In this document: positions 37,855-46,703 of the stretch, one piece after another
Layout: each line of letters starts with the position of its first letter
How positions within the stretch are numbered: the first letter of the stretch is position 1
Assembly (NCBI RefSeq): GCF_000802425.1
Contig: NZ_JRUD01000004.1
Coordinates: forward strand, 1-64,000
Source: Pseudomonas flexibilis
GTDB taxonomy: Bacteria; Pseudomonadota; Gammaproteobacteria; Pseudomonadales; Pseudomonadaceae
DNA: 64,000 nucleotides
Direction of reading: 5' to 3'
Translations under genes and position numbers: made by a program
The notes under the pieces: generated by a model
The model's input: only the letters and a program-made list of their open reading frames with translations
Databases searched by the model: none
Told to the model about the DNA's origin: nothing

Positions 37855-38309
37855 AAAGGCCTCAGGTTTTGCCGAGCCGAAATTGCCGGTTCAGCGGTGA
37901 CGCGGCCAGACGCCTGACTGGCGAGCCGCGCGCGGGTCGTGGGGGTTGCGAAATTGAAAGGCGGGCCGGCACGGGTAAGCAGGCACCCCGGTGCCGGTGG
38001 CAGGGGTTGGCGACGCTCAGTGGCTGGCAGGGCATGGGACACATCCGTATCCGCGTTCGGTTTGCTACCGAGCTTAGCGCTGTTCATTTTTTTACACAAC
38101 TTCCGCCCCACACGACGTCAATACCGGCTGAAACCCACGAGCCATGGGCTCTGGAGGGATCTGACGCGACCACCCGGCGTGCCCCGAAAATGGCCTTCGC
38201 GCACCCTCGCGGGGCGTTTTTTCCGGCTATTGACAGGCCCGAGGGTTTGGGATTGACTCACAACCAGGCCACAGACTGATTGAAATTTTTAACAATAAAG
38301 GTACGGATC
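37855..38309. promoter_or_regulatory. Divergent spuB/spuI control region
   Basis: This 455-base gap has no supported gene; the short frames in it are GC-rich noise. Near the spuI side, an imperfect hairpin (38200–38216) is followed by six Ts at 38217–38222, like an attenuator or a terminator upstream of spuI. A T-rich run near 38088–38094 could mark the spuB promoter: on the minus strand TTGTGT and TAAGCT lie 17 bases apart, a weak match. spuA, which sits here in P. aeruginosa, is absent. Confidence 0.5.
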
Positions 38310-39686
38310 ATGTCGCCCCCTCCGCGTGTCGCTCACCCCAGCGAGGCGAGCGTCTTTCTCGAAGCGCATCCGGACGTCCAGTTCGTCGATCTGCTCATCG
38401 CCGACATGAACGGGGTGGTGCGGGGCAAGCGCATCGAGCGCAACAGCCTCACCAAGGTCTACGAGAAAGGCATCAATCTTCCCGCATCGCTGTTCGCGCT
38501 CGACATCAATGGCAGCACGGTGGAAAGCACCGGCCTGGGCCTCGACATCGGCGACGCCGACCGGGTGTGCCTGCCGATCGCCGGCACCCTCAGCTACGAA
38601 CCCTGGCAGAAGCGCCCCACCGCCCAGTTGCTGATGACCATGCACGAACTGGATGGCACGCCGTTCTTTGCCGATCCGCGTGAAGTGCTGCGCCAGGTGA
38701 TCGACCGCTTCGATGAGCTGGGCCTGACGGTCTGCGCCGCCTTCGAGCTGGAGTTCTACCTGATCGACCAGGAGAACGTGAATGGCCGTCCGCAGCCGCC
38801 GCGTTCGCCGATTTCCGGCAAGCGTCCGCATTCCACGCAGGTGTACCTGATCGATGACCTCGACGAGTACGCTGACTGCCTGCAGGACATCCTCGAGGGC
38901 GCCAAGGTGCAGGGCATCCCCGCCGATGCCATCGTCAAGGAAAGTGCGCCGGCGCAGTTCGAGGTCAACCTGCACCACGTGGCCGACCCGCTGAAGGCCT
39001 GCGATTACGCGGTACTGCTCAAGCGGCTGGTCAAGAACATCGCTTACGACCACGAGATGGACACGACCTTCATGGCCAAGCCCTATCCGGGCCAGGCCGG
39101 CAACGGGCTGCACGTGCACATATCGTTGCTCGACCGCGACGGAAACAACATCTTCGCCAGTGAGGATCCCCAGCAGAACGCCGCATTGCGCCACGCAATC
39201 GGCGGTGTGCTGGAGACCCTGCCGGCCTCCATGGCCTTCCTCTGCCCGAACGTGAACTCCTACCGCCGCTTCGGCGCCCAGTTCTACGTGCCCAATGCCC
39301 CCAGCTGGGGCCTGGACAACCGCACCGTGGCGCTGCGCGTGCCCACCGGCAGCCCCGAGGCGGTGCGCCTGGAACATCGGGTAGCCGGCGCCGACGCCAA
39401 CCCCTATCTGCTGATGGCGGCCCTGCTGGCGGGCGTGCATCACGGCCTGACCCAGCAGATCGAGCCGGGCGAACCCATCGAGGGCAATTCCTACGAGCAG
39501 CTCGAGCCCAGCCTGCCGAACAACCTGCGCGACGCGCTACGCGCGCTAGACGACAGCGAAATCCTCGCGCGCTACATCAGCCCCGACTACATCGACATCT
39601 TCGTCGCCTGCAAGGAAAGCGAACTGGAGGAATTCGAGCACTCCATCTCCGACCTGGAGTACAACTGGTACCTGCATACCGTCTGA
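38310..39686 (+). CDS. spuI: Gamma-glutamylpolyamine synthetase SpuI
   Basis: A 458-residue glutamine-synthetase-like ligase, paralogous to SpuB and diverging from it. It has the VDLLIADMNGVVRGKRI N-terminal segment, FELEFYLID active-site strand and the GLHVHISLLDRDG loop. It is expected to glutamylate putrescine or related amines. The start is the ATG after AAAGGTACGGATC; a TTG ten codons earlier is less likely. It is followed by aguR after 130 bases. Confidence 0.92.
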   Translation: MSPPPRVAHPSEASVFLEAHPDVQFVDLLIADMNGVVRGKRIERNSLTKVYEKGINLPASLFALDINGSTVESTGLGLDIGDADRVCLPIAGTLSYEPWQKRPTAQLLMTMHELDGTPFFADPREVLRQVIDRFDELGLTVCAAFELEFYLIDQENVNGRPQPPRSPISGKRPHSTQVYLIDDLDEYADCLQDILEGAKVQGIPADAIVKESAPAQFEVNLHHVADPLKACDYAVLLKRLVKNIAYDHEMDTTFMAKPYPGQAGNGLHVHISLLDRDGNNIFASEDPQQNAALRHAIGGVLETLPASMAFLCPNVNSYRRFGAQFYVPNAPSWGLDNRTVALRVPTGSPEAVRLEHRVAGADANPYLLMAALLAGVHHGLTQQIEPGEPIEGNSYEQLEPSLPNNLRDALRALDDSEILARYISPDYIDIFVACKESELEEFEHSISDLEYNWYLHTV

Positions 39687-39816
39687 GGCCGCCGGGCAAT
39701 GCGACACGCATCGCACCATGCCCCGGTCGCTTCCCCGACAATTCGCCCCCGTCGAGCCAGTGACCGGCGGGGCGATACCCTGCCAGCACTCGAATACCCA
39801 GTTACAGAGCCTTTAC

Positions 39817-40458
39817 ATGTCGTGCCCCCCGCTTCCCCGCAAGCCCCGCGCCAGCAGCCAGACGCGCATCAATGCCATCCATGCCGCAGCCCGCGCCCTG
39901 CTCGCCGAGGGGGGCGTTGCCGAGCTAAGCATCTACGCGGTGGCCGAACGCGCCGGCATTCCGCCCTCGTCGGTCTATCACTTCTTCCCAAACGTGCCGC
40001 TGTTGTTGCAGTCGCTGGCCACCCAGGTGCATGCCGCCTTTCGCGAGGTGCTCACCCTTCCCGTGGACCACGCCACGCTGCGCAGCTGGCATGACCTGGC
40101 GGCACAGCTCGAACAGCGCATGGTGGATATCTACGCCGCGGATGCGGCGGCCCGCCAGCTGATCCTCGCCCAGCACGGCCTGAGCGAAGTGACCCAGGCC
40201 GACCAGCAGCATGACCTGGAACTGGGCCGGCTGCTGCGTGCCCTGTTTGAGCGCCATTTCGTGCTGCCGGCGCTGCCGGAGGAGATCGACATCTTCGCGC
40301 TGGCCATCGAGCTGGCCGACCGGGTCTACGCCAGCTCGGTCCAGTTGCACGGACAGATCACGTCCCGCTGGCGGGAGGAAGGCCTGCGGGTGGTCATCGC
40401 CTACCTGGGTCTCTACCTGCCGCCCTGGCTGAGCAAGCGGAGCGCCCCAGGCGCATAG
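39817..40458 (+). CDS. aguR: TetR-family repressor AguR
   Basis: A 213-residue TetR-like regulator. The N-terminal HTH domain (about 15–60) reads INAIHAAARALLAEGGVAEL then VAERAGIPPSSVYHFFPN. It sits directly before aguBA, where P. aeruginosa AguR represses agmatine catabolism and is relieved by agmatine or N-carbamoylputrescine. The start is the ATG of MSCPPLPRKPRASS. Two identical 13-bp palindrome cores lie just downstream, before aguB. Confidence 0.9.
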   Translation: MSCPPLPRKPRASSQTRINAIHAAARALLAEGGVAELSIYAVAERAGIPPSSVYHFFPNVPLLLQSLATQVHAAFREVLTLPVDHATLRSWHDLAAQLEQRMVDIYAADAAARQLILAQHGLSEVTQADQQHDLELGRLLRALFERHFVLPALPEEIDIFALAIELADRVYASSVQLHGQITSRWREEGLRVVIAYLGLYLPPWLSKRSAPGA

Positions 40459-40459
40459 A

Positions 40460-40543
40460 TCGATATTTATCGGTTAATTTCTGCCGATTAGTCGCCCAAG
40501 ACAGGCGGACGGCCTTCTTTTACCGATATTTATCGGCTATATA
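40460..40543 (+). promoter_or_regulatory. aguBA operator/promoter region
   Basis: The sequence CGATATTTATCGG occurs twice, at 40461–40473 and 40524–40536, exactly 63 bases apart (about six helical turns). The second, preceded by C, forms the 14-bp palindrome CCGATA-TT-TATCGG. It lies just upstream of TATATA (40538–40543), a likely -10, with TTCTTT as a weak -35 at 40515–40520. These are probable AguR operators, by position. Confidence 0.75.
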
Positions 40544-40611
40544 TCCCTGCCATCCATACCGGCCCTTCATGGGCCATGCTTAGCCTGTCTCCGGATTGCG
40601 AGGTTTCCGCC

Positions 40612-41490
40612 ATGTCCCGCATCGTCACTGTCGCCGCCACCCAGATGGCCTGTTCCTGGGATCGCGACGCCAACATCGCCAATGCCGAGCGTCTCGTGCG
40701 CCAGGCCGCCGCGCAGGGCGCGCAGATCATCCTGATTCAGGAACTGTTCGAAACGCCGTACTTCTGCCAGAAGCCGAACGCCGATTACCTGCTGCTGGCC
40801 ACCGAAGCCGAACAGAACCCCGCCATTGCCCACTTCAGCAAGCTGGCCGCCGAGTTGCAGGTGGTGCTGCCGATCAGCTTCTTCGAGCGGGCCGGCCGGG
40901 CCCGATTCAACAGCATCGCCATCCTCGACGCCGACGGGCGGAACCTGGGTATCTACCGCAAGAGTCACATCCCGGACGGCCCCGGTTACCACGAGAAGTA
41001 CTACTTCAACCCCGGCGATACCGGCTTCAAGGTGTGGAACACCCGCTATGCGAAGATCGGCGTAGGCATCTGCTGGGACCAGTGGTTCCCGGAATGCGCG
41101 CGCAGCATGGCGCTGCAGGGCGCCGAGCTGCTGTTCTACCCGACCGCCATTGGCAGCGAACCCCACGACGCCACCATCAGCTCGCGCGACCACTGGCAGC
41201 GCGTGCAGCAGGGCCATGCCGGCGCCAACCTGATGCCGCTGATCGCCAGCAACCGCATCGGCCGCGAGGAGCAGGACGGCTACGACATCACCTTCTACGG
41301 CTCCTCGTTCATCGCCGATCAGTTCGGCGCCAAGCTGCAGGAACTGAACGAAACCGAAGAGGGCATCGTGGTGCAACGCTTCGATCTGGATGAGCTGGAG
41401 AAGATCCGCAGCGCCTGGGGCGTGTTCCGTGATCGCCGGCCGAACCTGTACGGCGCGCTGAAGACCCTCGACGGCAGCCTGGAGTCCTGA
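40612..41490 (+). CDS. aguB: N-carbamoylputrescine amidohydrolase
   Basis: AguB converts N-carbamoylputrescine to putrescine, CO2 and ammonia. It is a 292-residue nitrilase-superfamily enzyme with the Glu-Lys-Cys triad visible in [18 protein letters not shown] and [12 protein letters not shown]. The start is the ATG of [11 protein letters not shown]. It is followed after 1 base by aguA in a single operon. Confidence 0.96.
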   Translation: MSRIVTVAATQMACSWDRDANIANAERLVRQAAAQGAQIILIQELFETPYFCQKPNADYLLLATEAEQNPAIAHFSKLAAELQVVLPISFFERAGRARFNSIAILDADGRNLGIYRKSHIPDGPGYHEKYYFNPGDTGFKVWNTRYAKIGVGICWDQWFPECARSMALQGAELLFYPTAIGSEPHDATISSRDHWQRVQQGHAGANLMPLIASNRIGREEQDGYDITFYGSSFIADQFGAKLQELNETEEGIVVQRFDLDELEKIRSAWGVFRDRRPNLYGALKTLDGSLES

Positions 41491-41491
41491 C

Positions 41492-42598
41492 ATGGCGCTG
41501 ACTACTCCACGGGCCGACGGCTTCCGCATGCCGGCCGAATGGGAGCCGCACAGCCAGACCTGGATGCTCTGGCCGGAACGACCGGACAACTGGCGCCTGG
41601 GCGGTAAGCCGGCACAGGCCGCCTTCAGCGCCGTGGCCCAGGCCATTGCCCGCTTCGAGCCGGTGAGCATCGGTATCAGCGAAGCCCAGTACGAGAACGC
41701 CAGCGCCCGCCTGGGTGATCAGCCGAACATCCGTCTGGTGGAAATGAGCAGCGACGACGCCTGGATGCGCGACACCGGTCCCACCTTCGTCATCGACGCC
41801 ACCGGCGAGGTACGCGGCGTGGACTGGGACTTCAACGCCTGGGGCGGTTTCAACGGCGGCCTGTACTGGCCGTGGAGCCGGGACAGCCAGGTGGCCGGCA
41901 AGGTGCTGGGCATCGAGCGCTGCGCCCGCTATGCCACGCCCGGTTTCGTGCTGGAAGGCGGCGCCATCCATGTGGACGGCGAAGGCACCCTGCTGACCAC
42001 CGAGGAATGCCTGCTCAACCCGAACCGCAATCCGCATCTGAACCGCATGCAGATCGAAGCCGTGTTGCGCGATTACCTGGCGGTGGAAACGATCATCTGG
42101 CTGCCGCAAGGCCTGCTCAATGACGAAACCGACGGCCATGTGGATAACTTCTGCTGCTTCGTGCGCCCGGGCGAGGTGCTGCTGGCCTGGACGGACGACC
42201 CGGCCGACCCCAACCATGCCCGCTGCCGCGCGGCGCTGCAGGTACTGGAACGCAGCCGCGATTCCCGAGGGCGCCAGCTTACGGTCCACCGCATGCCGAT
42301 CCCAGGCCCGTTGTACGCGACCGAGGAGGAGTGCGCCGGCGTCGACCGTGCGGTCGGCAGCCAGCCCCGCGATCCATCGATCCGCCTGGCCGGCTCCTAT
42401 GTGAACTTCCTGATCGTGAATGGCGGCATCATCGCGCCCTCGTTCGACGACCCGCACGACGCCGAGGCCGAGCAGCTACTGCGACGACTGTTCCCGGAGC
42501 ATCGGGTGGTGATGGTGCCGGGCCGCGAGATCCTGCTCGGCGGCGGCAACATCCACTGCATCACCCAGCAGCAGCCGGCTCCGCAACGGGCCGGCTGA
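41492..42598 (+). CDS. aguA: Agmatine deiminase
   Basis: AguA hydrolyses agmatine to N-carbamoylputrescine and ammonia. The 368-residue enzyme has the guanidino-modifying fold. Substrate/acid residues sit in [12 protein letters not shown] and [12 protein letters not shown], and the catalytic Cys356 in [11 protein letters not shown]. It begins [20 protein letters not shown] and is coupled to aguB. Confidence 0.96.
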   Translation: MALTTPRADGFRMPAEWEPHSQTWMLWPERPDNWRLGGKPAQAAFSAVAQAIARFEPVSIGISEAQYENASARLGDQPNIRLVEMSSDDAWMRDTGPTFVIDATGEVRGVDWDFNAWGGFNGGLYWPWSRDSQVAGKVLGIERCARYATPGFVLEGGAIHVDGEGTLLTTEECLLNPNRNPHLNRMQIEAVLRDYLAVETIIWLPQGLLNDETDGHVDNFCCFVRPGEVLLAWTDDPADPNHARCRAALQVLERSRDSRGRQLTVHRMPIPGPLYATEEECAGVDRAVGSQPRDPSIRLAGSYVNFLIVNGGIIAPSFDDPHDAEAEQLLRRLFPEHRVVMVPGREILLGGGNIHCITQQQPAPQRAG

Positions 42599-42609
42599 CT
42601 GGGGGAATC

Positions 42610-42693
42610 CCACCCGACGCAGGGCGGTCAGCGCTTTTCTGGCCGCCAGCGGGTCGAGGCAGGGCATGCGGGCGGACAGCGCTGCTTTTCGGC
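42610..42693. repeat. Dispersed repeat, copy C
   Basis: Plus-strand sequence around 42615–42645 (AGCGCTTTTCTGGCCGCCAG) matches the minus-strand repeat at copies A and B in the same kind of setting, just past a stop codon. A second, similar core (GGACAGCGCTGCTTTTCGG) follows at about 42674–42692. Confidence 0.55.
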
Positions 42694-43107
42694 TTACGCC
42701 CCACCCTCCAACCAGACATCGCGCACCCAGTGCCACACCGACTCCCAGGTCTCGTCGTCCAGCTCGCCGGTGTCCTCGCGCCACAGGAACACCTCGCCCT
42801 CCGGGTCGACTGCGTAGTAGTCGCGCCCGTCCTGGCACAGGGGCACCAGATAGCGCGGCACGCCGGCATCCCAGGCGTTGGCGGCCACTTCCGGCAGGTA
42901 GGTGTGCGACTGCGGATCGCTGGCGGTCACCGGCTCCAGACGGCCGTAGACCACATCGCTGACCTTGAGCAGGAACTCGCGCAACTCGTAGGGCAGGTGG
43001 ATGAGAATCTGCTCCTGGATCTCCACCAGGGTCTCCTCGTCCGGCAGCTCCAGCGGCACCGGCACCGGCTCGTTGAGTTCACGCAACTGATCGATGACAT
43101 CTTCCAT
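42694..43107 (-). CDS. SMI1/KNR4 family protein
   Basis: A 137-residue protein with an SMI1/KNR4-like domain: an LPYELREFLLKVSDVVYG segment follows the acidic N-terminal helix, and an Asp/Glu-rich middle precedes the C-terminal WHWVRDVWLEGGA. Such proteins often act in immunity to toxins or as regulators; its role here is unknown. The ATG (MEDVIDQLRE) follows AGGAGT; the longer upstream frame overlaps the terminator. Confidence 0.8.
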   Translation of the reverse strand: MEDVIDQLRELNEPVPVPLELPDEETLVEIQEQILIHLPYELREFLLKVSDVVYGRLEPVTASDPQSHTYLPEVAANAWDAGVPRYLVPLCQDGRDYYAVDPEGEVFLWREDTGELDDETWESVWHWVRDVWLEGGA

Positions 43108-43163
43108 CGATGGGACTCCTCTGGGTAATGCGCGCTTTATAGCGCGCCCGAATGCCGCACAAA

Positions 43164-43190
43164 AGAAAAACCCGGGACTAGCCCGGGTCT
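43164..43190 (-). terminator. Rho-independent terminator of the Tim44-like gene
   Basis: ACCCGGG and CCCGGGT (loop ACTAG), followed on the minus strand by TTTTTCTTTT. It lies 19 bases past the Tim44-like stop. Confidence 0.85.
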
Positions 43191-43207
43191 TCCTACTGCC
43201 CAATCGA

Positions 43208-44089
43208 TCACGCGTTCTGGCGGATACCTGCCAGCAACCAGGGCTGGTTCTCGCCCTGCTCGCGCTCCATGCGCCAGCTCTCGCTGAAGGCTTCGCCCTG
43301 ATCGAAGCGCGAGGTCTTGCTCACGCCGCTGAAGGTCAGGGTGGCCACGGTCTTGTCCGGGTTGTCGTCCACGCCGTCGAGAACCACGCTCAGGTTGTCG
43401 ATGTAGGTGGACTGGAAGCCATCGCCCAGCGACTCGCGCTCCTGGGTCAGGAAGGCGAGCATCTGCGGGGTGACGAACTCGGCGATCTTGTCCATCTCGG
43501 CCGCGTCCCAGTGCTGCTGCAGCGCCAGGAAGTGGGTGCGCGCCTGCTCGATGAAGCGCTGCTCGTTGAACCAGGCCGGCGCATTGATCACCGGCGCGGC
43601 GGCGCCCGCGCCGATCGACTGACCGAAGATATTGGTGCCCGCAGCCTCGCTCGGCACATCGCGCTGCATCACCGGCGGCGCACCGGCGGTGGCGTACTGC
43701 TGTTGCTGGGGCATGCTGGCCAGCGCCTTGCGGCGACGCGCGGCGATCAGCTTGAAGATCACGAAGGCGATCAGGCCAAAGATCAGCATGTCCATGATCT
43801 GCAGGCCTTCGAAGCCGTCACCCATGAACATGGCCGCCAGCAGGCCACCGGCGGCAATGCCGGCCAGCGGGCCGAGCCACTTGGACGCGCCGCTGGCAGC
43901 GGGCGCCGCGGCGCCCGGACGCGCAGCCGGCGCCTGCGCCTGATTCTGCTGGGCGGGAGCGGCCTGGCGGGTCTGGTGGGACGGCGCGGAGCCGAAGCTC
44001 TTCTTGTTACCCAGACGTGCCGCGTCGGCATCCAGGGTAAAGGTCAGGCCCAGGCAGAAAGCCAGGGCGATACTGAGAAAACGCTGCAT
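43208..44089 (-). CDS. Tim44-like domain membrane protein
   Basis: A 293-residue protein. A signal-like segment (1–23) is followed by an Ala/Gln/Pro-rich linker, then a membrane helix (about 105–125, MDMLIFGLIAFVIFKLIAA). The C-terminal Tim44-like domain (about 165–290) contains FNEQRFIEQARTHFLALQQHWD and ends GENQPWLLAGIRQNA. The family is common in proteobacteria and its role is unknown. It is monocistronic with its own terminator. Confidence 0.85.
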   Translation of the reverse strand: MQRFLSIALAFCLGLTFTLDADAARLGNKKSFGSAPSHQTRQAAPAQQNQAQAPAARPGAAAPAASGASKWLGPLAGIAAGGLLAAMFMGDGFEGLQIMDMLIFGLIAFVIFKLIAARRRKALASMPQQQQYATAGAPPVMQRDVPSEAAGTNIFGQSIGAGAAAPVINAPAWFNEQRFIEQARTHFLALQQHWDAAEMDKIAEFVTPQMLAFLTQERESLGDGFQSTYIDNLSVVLDGVDDNPDKTVATLTFSGVSKTSRFDQGEAFSESWRMEREQGENQPWLLAGIRQNA

Positions 44090-44183
44090 CAGGGATGTCC
44101 CTATTGATTGATTCACGCGCGTCATCTTGCCCAGTGGCCAAGGTGATTGCCAGCGCAGAATGTTTCTGGCTGCGACAGCCCGA

Positions 44184-44753
44184 TCAATGCAGCAGGTAGC
44201 GCAGCGGGGCGCTTTCGAAGCGACGGCGAAGGTAGCGTCGGGTCTGGGCCAGGTCGGGATCGGGACGGCGCAGCCAGCGGAAGAAGGTGCGCAGGAACAG
44301 GCCACTGAGCAGGCATTCCTGGCCGATACGGTTCAGCCACGCACCCCGCAGTCGAGCACCGGCGCGCCACCACTGCACCACCCGGCTCAGGCTGTGCAGG
44401 CCCCCCAGTTGCAGGTGCAGATGCCCCGGCTCCAGCTTGTAGAGCAGCATCTGGCCTGCCAGCGCATGATGCGGCTCAAGCGCTCGCAACCAGGCCACCA
44501 GCAGCTCCTCGAGGCGCTCAGCGGGCAACAGGGCTGCCAGGTCCTCGTCGCGGGCACGTGCCAGCATCGCCTGTTCGGCGCGGGCGAACCAGGCGTCGAC
44601 CAGGGCGTCCTTGTCGGGGTAATGGCGTGCGATGGCGTCCATGCCGATGCCCAGTGCATCGGCCACTTCATACAGCTGCAGGCGTTCCCAGCCCCTGGCC
44701 TCGGCCAGCGAGAGGGCGGTGTCGAGAATCAGCGCGGCGCTCGTGTCGGACAT
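44184..44753 (-). CDS. TetR-like transcriptional regulator
   Basis: A 189-residue protein with a TetR-type N-terminal HTH (ALSLAEARGWERLQLYEVAD then IGMDAIARHYPDKDALVDAW). The C-terminal part is variable and basic towards the end. The target is unknown. It lies between the Tim44-like gene and the flagellar cluster, and its coding strand is the same as fliJ, 190 bases away. Confidence 0.72.
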   Translation of the reverse strand: MSDTSAALILDTALSLAEARGWERLQLYEVADALGIGMDAIARHYPDKDALVDAWFARAEQAMLARARDEDLAALLPAERLEELLVAWLRALEPHHALAGQMLLYKLEPGHLHLQLGGLHSLSRVVQWWRAGARLRGAWLNRIGQECLLSGLFLRTFFRWLRRPDPDLAQTRRYLRRRFESAPLRYLLH

Positions 44754-44848
44754 GGCGATCACCTCGCCGGCAAGTATGGTCGGCCAAGCGCGAGCGACAG
44801 CGCAGCGCGACGGGTGGCCGGTAGCCGCTTTCGTGGGCCACGGCTTTG

Positions 44849-44876
44849 GTGGGAGCGGACTTGTCCGCGAGCTCTT
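44849..44876. repeat. REP sequence (single)
   Basis: GTGGGAGCGGACTTGTCCGC is the usual Pseudomonas REP core with a GCGGACTTGTCCGC palindrome, followed by GAGCTCTT. The related REP at 63592–63661 shares the same tail. Confidence 0.8.
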
Positions 44877-44943
44877 TCGTGCAGGCCGCACCCAACAGCT
44901 CGCGAATGAATTCGCTCCTGCCGGGCGCCGTACCAGCCTGCCG

Positions 44944-45369
44944 CTAGGTCCCGGTACCGCGCCACCAGGACTGACTGGCCATCGCGTCCTGGATCTTCTG
45001 CTCCTGGCGCACCAGTTCGCGGTTCCACTCGTCGGACTTGGCGTCGATGAACTGCTCCAGCGCCTTTTCGCTGCGCATGGCGCGCAGCAGGTCGTTCTGC
45101 AGGCGTTCCAGGTGCTCCTCGGCGGTCGCCAGCTCACGCCGCTGCAGGTCGATCATCTTGTACAGGTTGGTCTTGTACTGCTGCTGGTTGAGGCGGTGCA
45201 GTCCGGTCTCCGCGCCACCGACATACTCGCTCAGGCGGCCCAGGCCGCTGATGTTGTTGCGATAGCGCTGGCACAGGTTGCGCTGGTACTGCACGCGACC
45301 GAGCATCTGGCGCACGCGCATCTGGCGGATGGCGGCCAGCTTGCCGAGGGTATTCAGCTGGTCCTTCAT
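44944..45369 (-). CDS. fliJ: Flagellar export protein FliJ (lateral type)
   Basis: A 141-residue, mostly helical coiled-coil protein that sits in the FliI hexamer and links it to FlhA. The whole length is helical, with heptad-like stretches (LQRRELATAEEHLERLQNDLL). FliJ is poorly conserved, so the call rests on shape, length and the 4-base overlap with fliI. It is the last gene of lafK-fliEFGHIJ. The next hook or filament genes of a Flag-2 locus do not follow. Confidence 0.82.
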   Translation of the reverse strand: MKDQLNTLGKLAAIRQMRVRQMLGRVQYQRNLCQRYRNNISGLGRLSEYVGGAETGLHRLNQQQYKTNLYKMIDLQRRELATAEEHLERLQNDLLRAMRSEKALEQFIDAKSDEWNRELVRQEQKIQDAMASQSWWRGTGT

Positions 45370-46697
45370 CCGCGACTCCCCAGCAGCTGCTGCAGCGTGC
45401 GCACGCTGAAGTCGAGGTCGGCATCCTGGCCGGTTTCCTGGCGCAGGAAGCGCTCGATGGCGGGCGCCAGCTGCACGGCGCGATCGGTCTTCGCATCGGC
45501 GCCGGGGGTGTAACCGCCCAGCGGGATCAGCTCGCGGATCTTTTCGTAGGTGCTGTACAGCTCCTTGAGCTGACGCGCGGCGTTGCGGTGTTCGGGCGCG
45601 GACACCTGGGCCATGCAGCGGCTCACCGAGGCGCCGATGTCGATGGCCGGGTAGTGGCCGACCTCGGCCAGCTTGCGCGACAGCACGATGTGGCCATCGA
45701 GGATGGCACGGGCACAGTCGACAATCGGGTCCTGGTGGTCATCGCCCTCAGCCAGCACCGTGTACAGCGCACTGAGGCTGCCCGTTGGACTGGCGCCGTT
45801 GCCGGCGCTTTCCACCAGCTCCGGCAGCATGCCGAACACCGACGGCGGATAGCCCTTGGTGGCCGGCGGCTCGCCCAGCGCCAGGGCGATCTCGCGCTGG
45901 GCCATGGCGTAGCGGGTCAGGGAATCCATCAGCAGCAGCACGTCCTGGCCGCGGTCGCGGAAATAGGCGGCGATGCTATGGCACAGATCAGCGGCCTTCA
46001 GGCGCATCAGCGGCGACTCGTTGGCCGGCGCCACCACCACCACCGCCTTGCGCAGGCCTTCCGGGCCGAGGGAGTGCAGGATGAACTCCTGCACTTCACG
46101 GCCGCGTTCACCGATCAGGCCGACCACCACCACATCCGCCTTGGTCTGCCGGGTGATCATGCCCAGCAGCACGCTCTTGCCCACGCCGCTGCCGGCGAAC
46201 AGGCCGACCCGCTGGCCCTTGCCGAGGGTGAGCATCGAGTTGATGGCGCGCACTCCGACGTCCAGCGGCTCTTCCACCGGGCGGCGGCGCAGCGGGTTGA
46301 CCGGCGGCGGCAGCGGCGGCAGCAGGTCGTGGCCGGTCAGCTTGCCCTGCTCGTCCAGGGGCTCGCCGAGGCCGTTGACCACCCGGCCAAGCCAGGAATC
46401 GTCGATGCGCAGGCGCGCTTCCTCGCGGATCGGGAAGATGCGCGCGCCGGTGGCCAGGCCCAGCGGCTTCTTGAACGGCATCAGGTAGGTGATTTCGCGG
46501 TTGAAGCCCACCACCTGGGCTTCCAGCAGGCTGCCGTCGGTCTGCTCCACGTAGCAGCGCTGGCCGGTCGGCTGGTGACAGCCGAGCCCTTCCAGGATCA
46601 GCCCGGAGACCCGCACCAGGCGTCCGCTGACCTTGGCCAACTGAACGCTGTCGAGGGATTTCAGGGCCTCGTCGAGGGCATCACTGTCCAGCAGCAT
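45366..46697 (-). CDS. fliI: Flagellar export ATPase FliI (lateral type)
   Basis: A 443-residue F1-type ATPase that energises flagellar type III export. It has Walker A FAGSGVGKSVLLGM near 166–179, VVVGLIGERGREVQEF and Walker B VLLLMDSLTRYAMAQRE. It lies between fliH and fliJ. All catalytic motifs look intact, so the export system is likely functional. Confidence 0.95.
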   Translation of the reverse strand: MLLDSDALDEALKSLDSVQLAKVSGRLVRVSGLILEGLGCHQPTGQRCYVEQTDGSLLEAQVVGFNREITYLMPFKKPLGLATGARIFPIREEARLRIDDSWLGRVVNGLGEPLDEQGKLTGHDLLPPLPPPVNPLRRRPVEEPLDVGVRAINSMLTLGKGQRVGLFAGSGVGKSVLLGMITRQTKADVVVVGLIGERGREVQEFILHSLGPEGLRKAVVVVAPANESPLMRLKAADLCHSIAAYFRDRGQDVLLLMDSLTRYAMAQREIALALGEPPATKGYPPSVFGMLPELVESAGNGASPTGSLSALYTVLAEGDDHQDPIVDCARAILDGHIVLSRKLAEVGHYPAIDIGASVSRCMAQVSAPEHRNAARQLKELYSTYEKIRELIPLGGYTPGADAKTDRAVQLAPAIERFLRQETGQDADLDFSVRTLQQLLGSRG

Positions 46698-46703
46698 GGC
46701 CGA

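Noticed and set aside
38310-39686. Ordinary glutamine synthetase (GlnA)
   Set aside because: The protein and its neighbour SpuB lack the GlnA-type adenylylation context and sit in a polyamine operon; the spuI assignment fits better.
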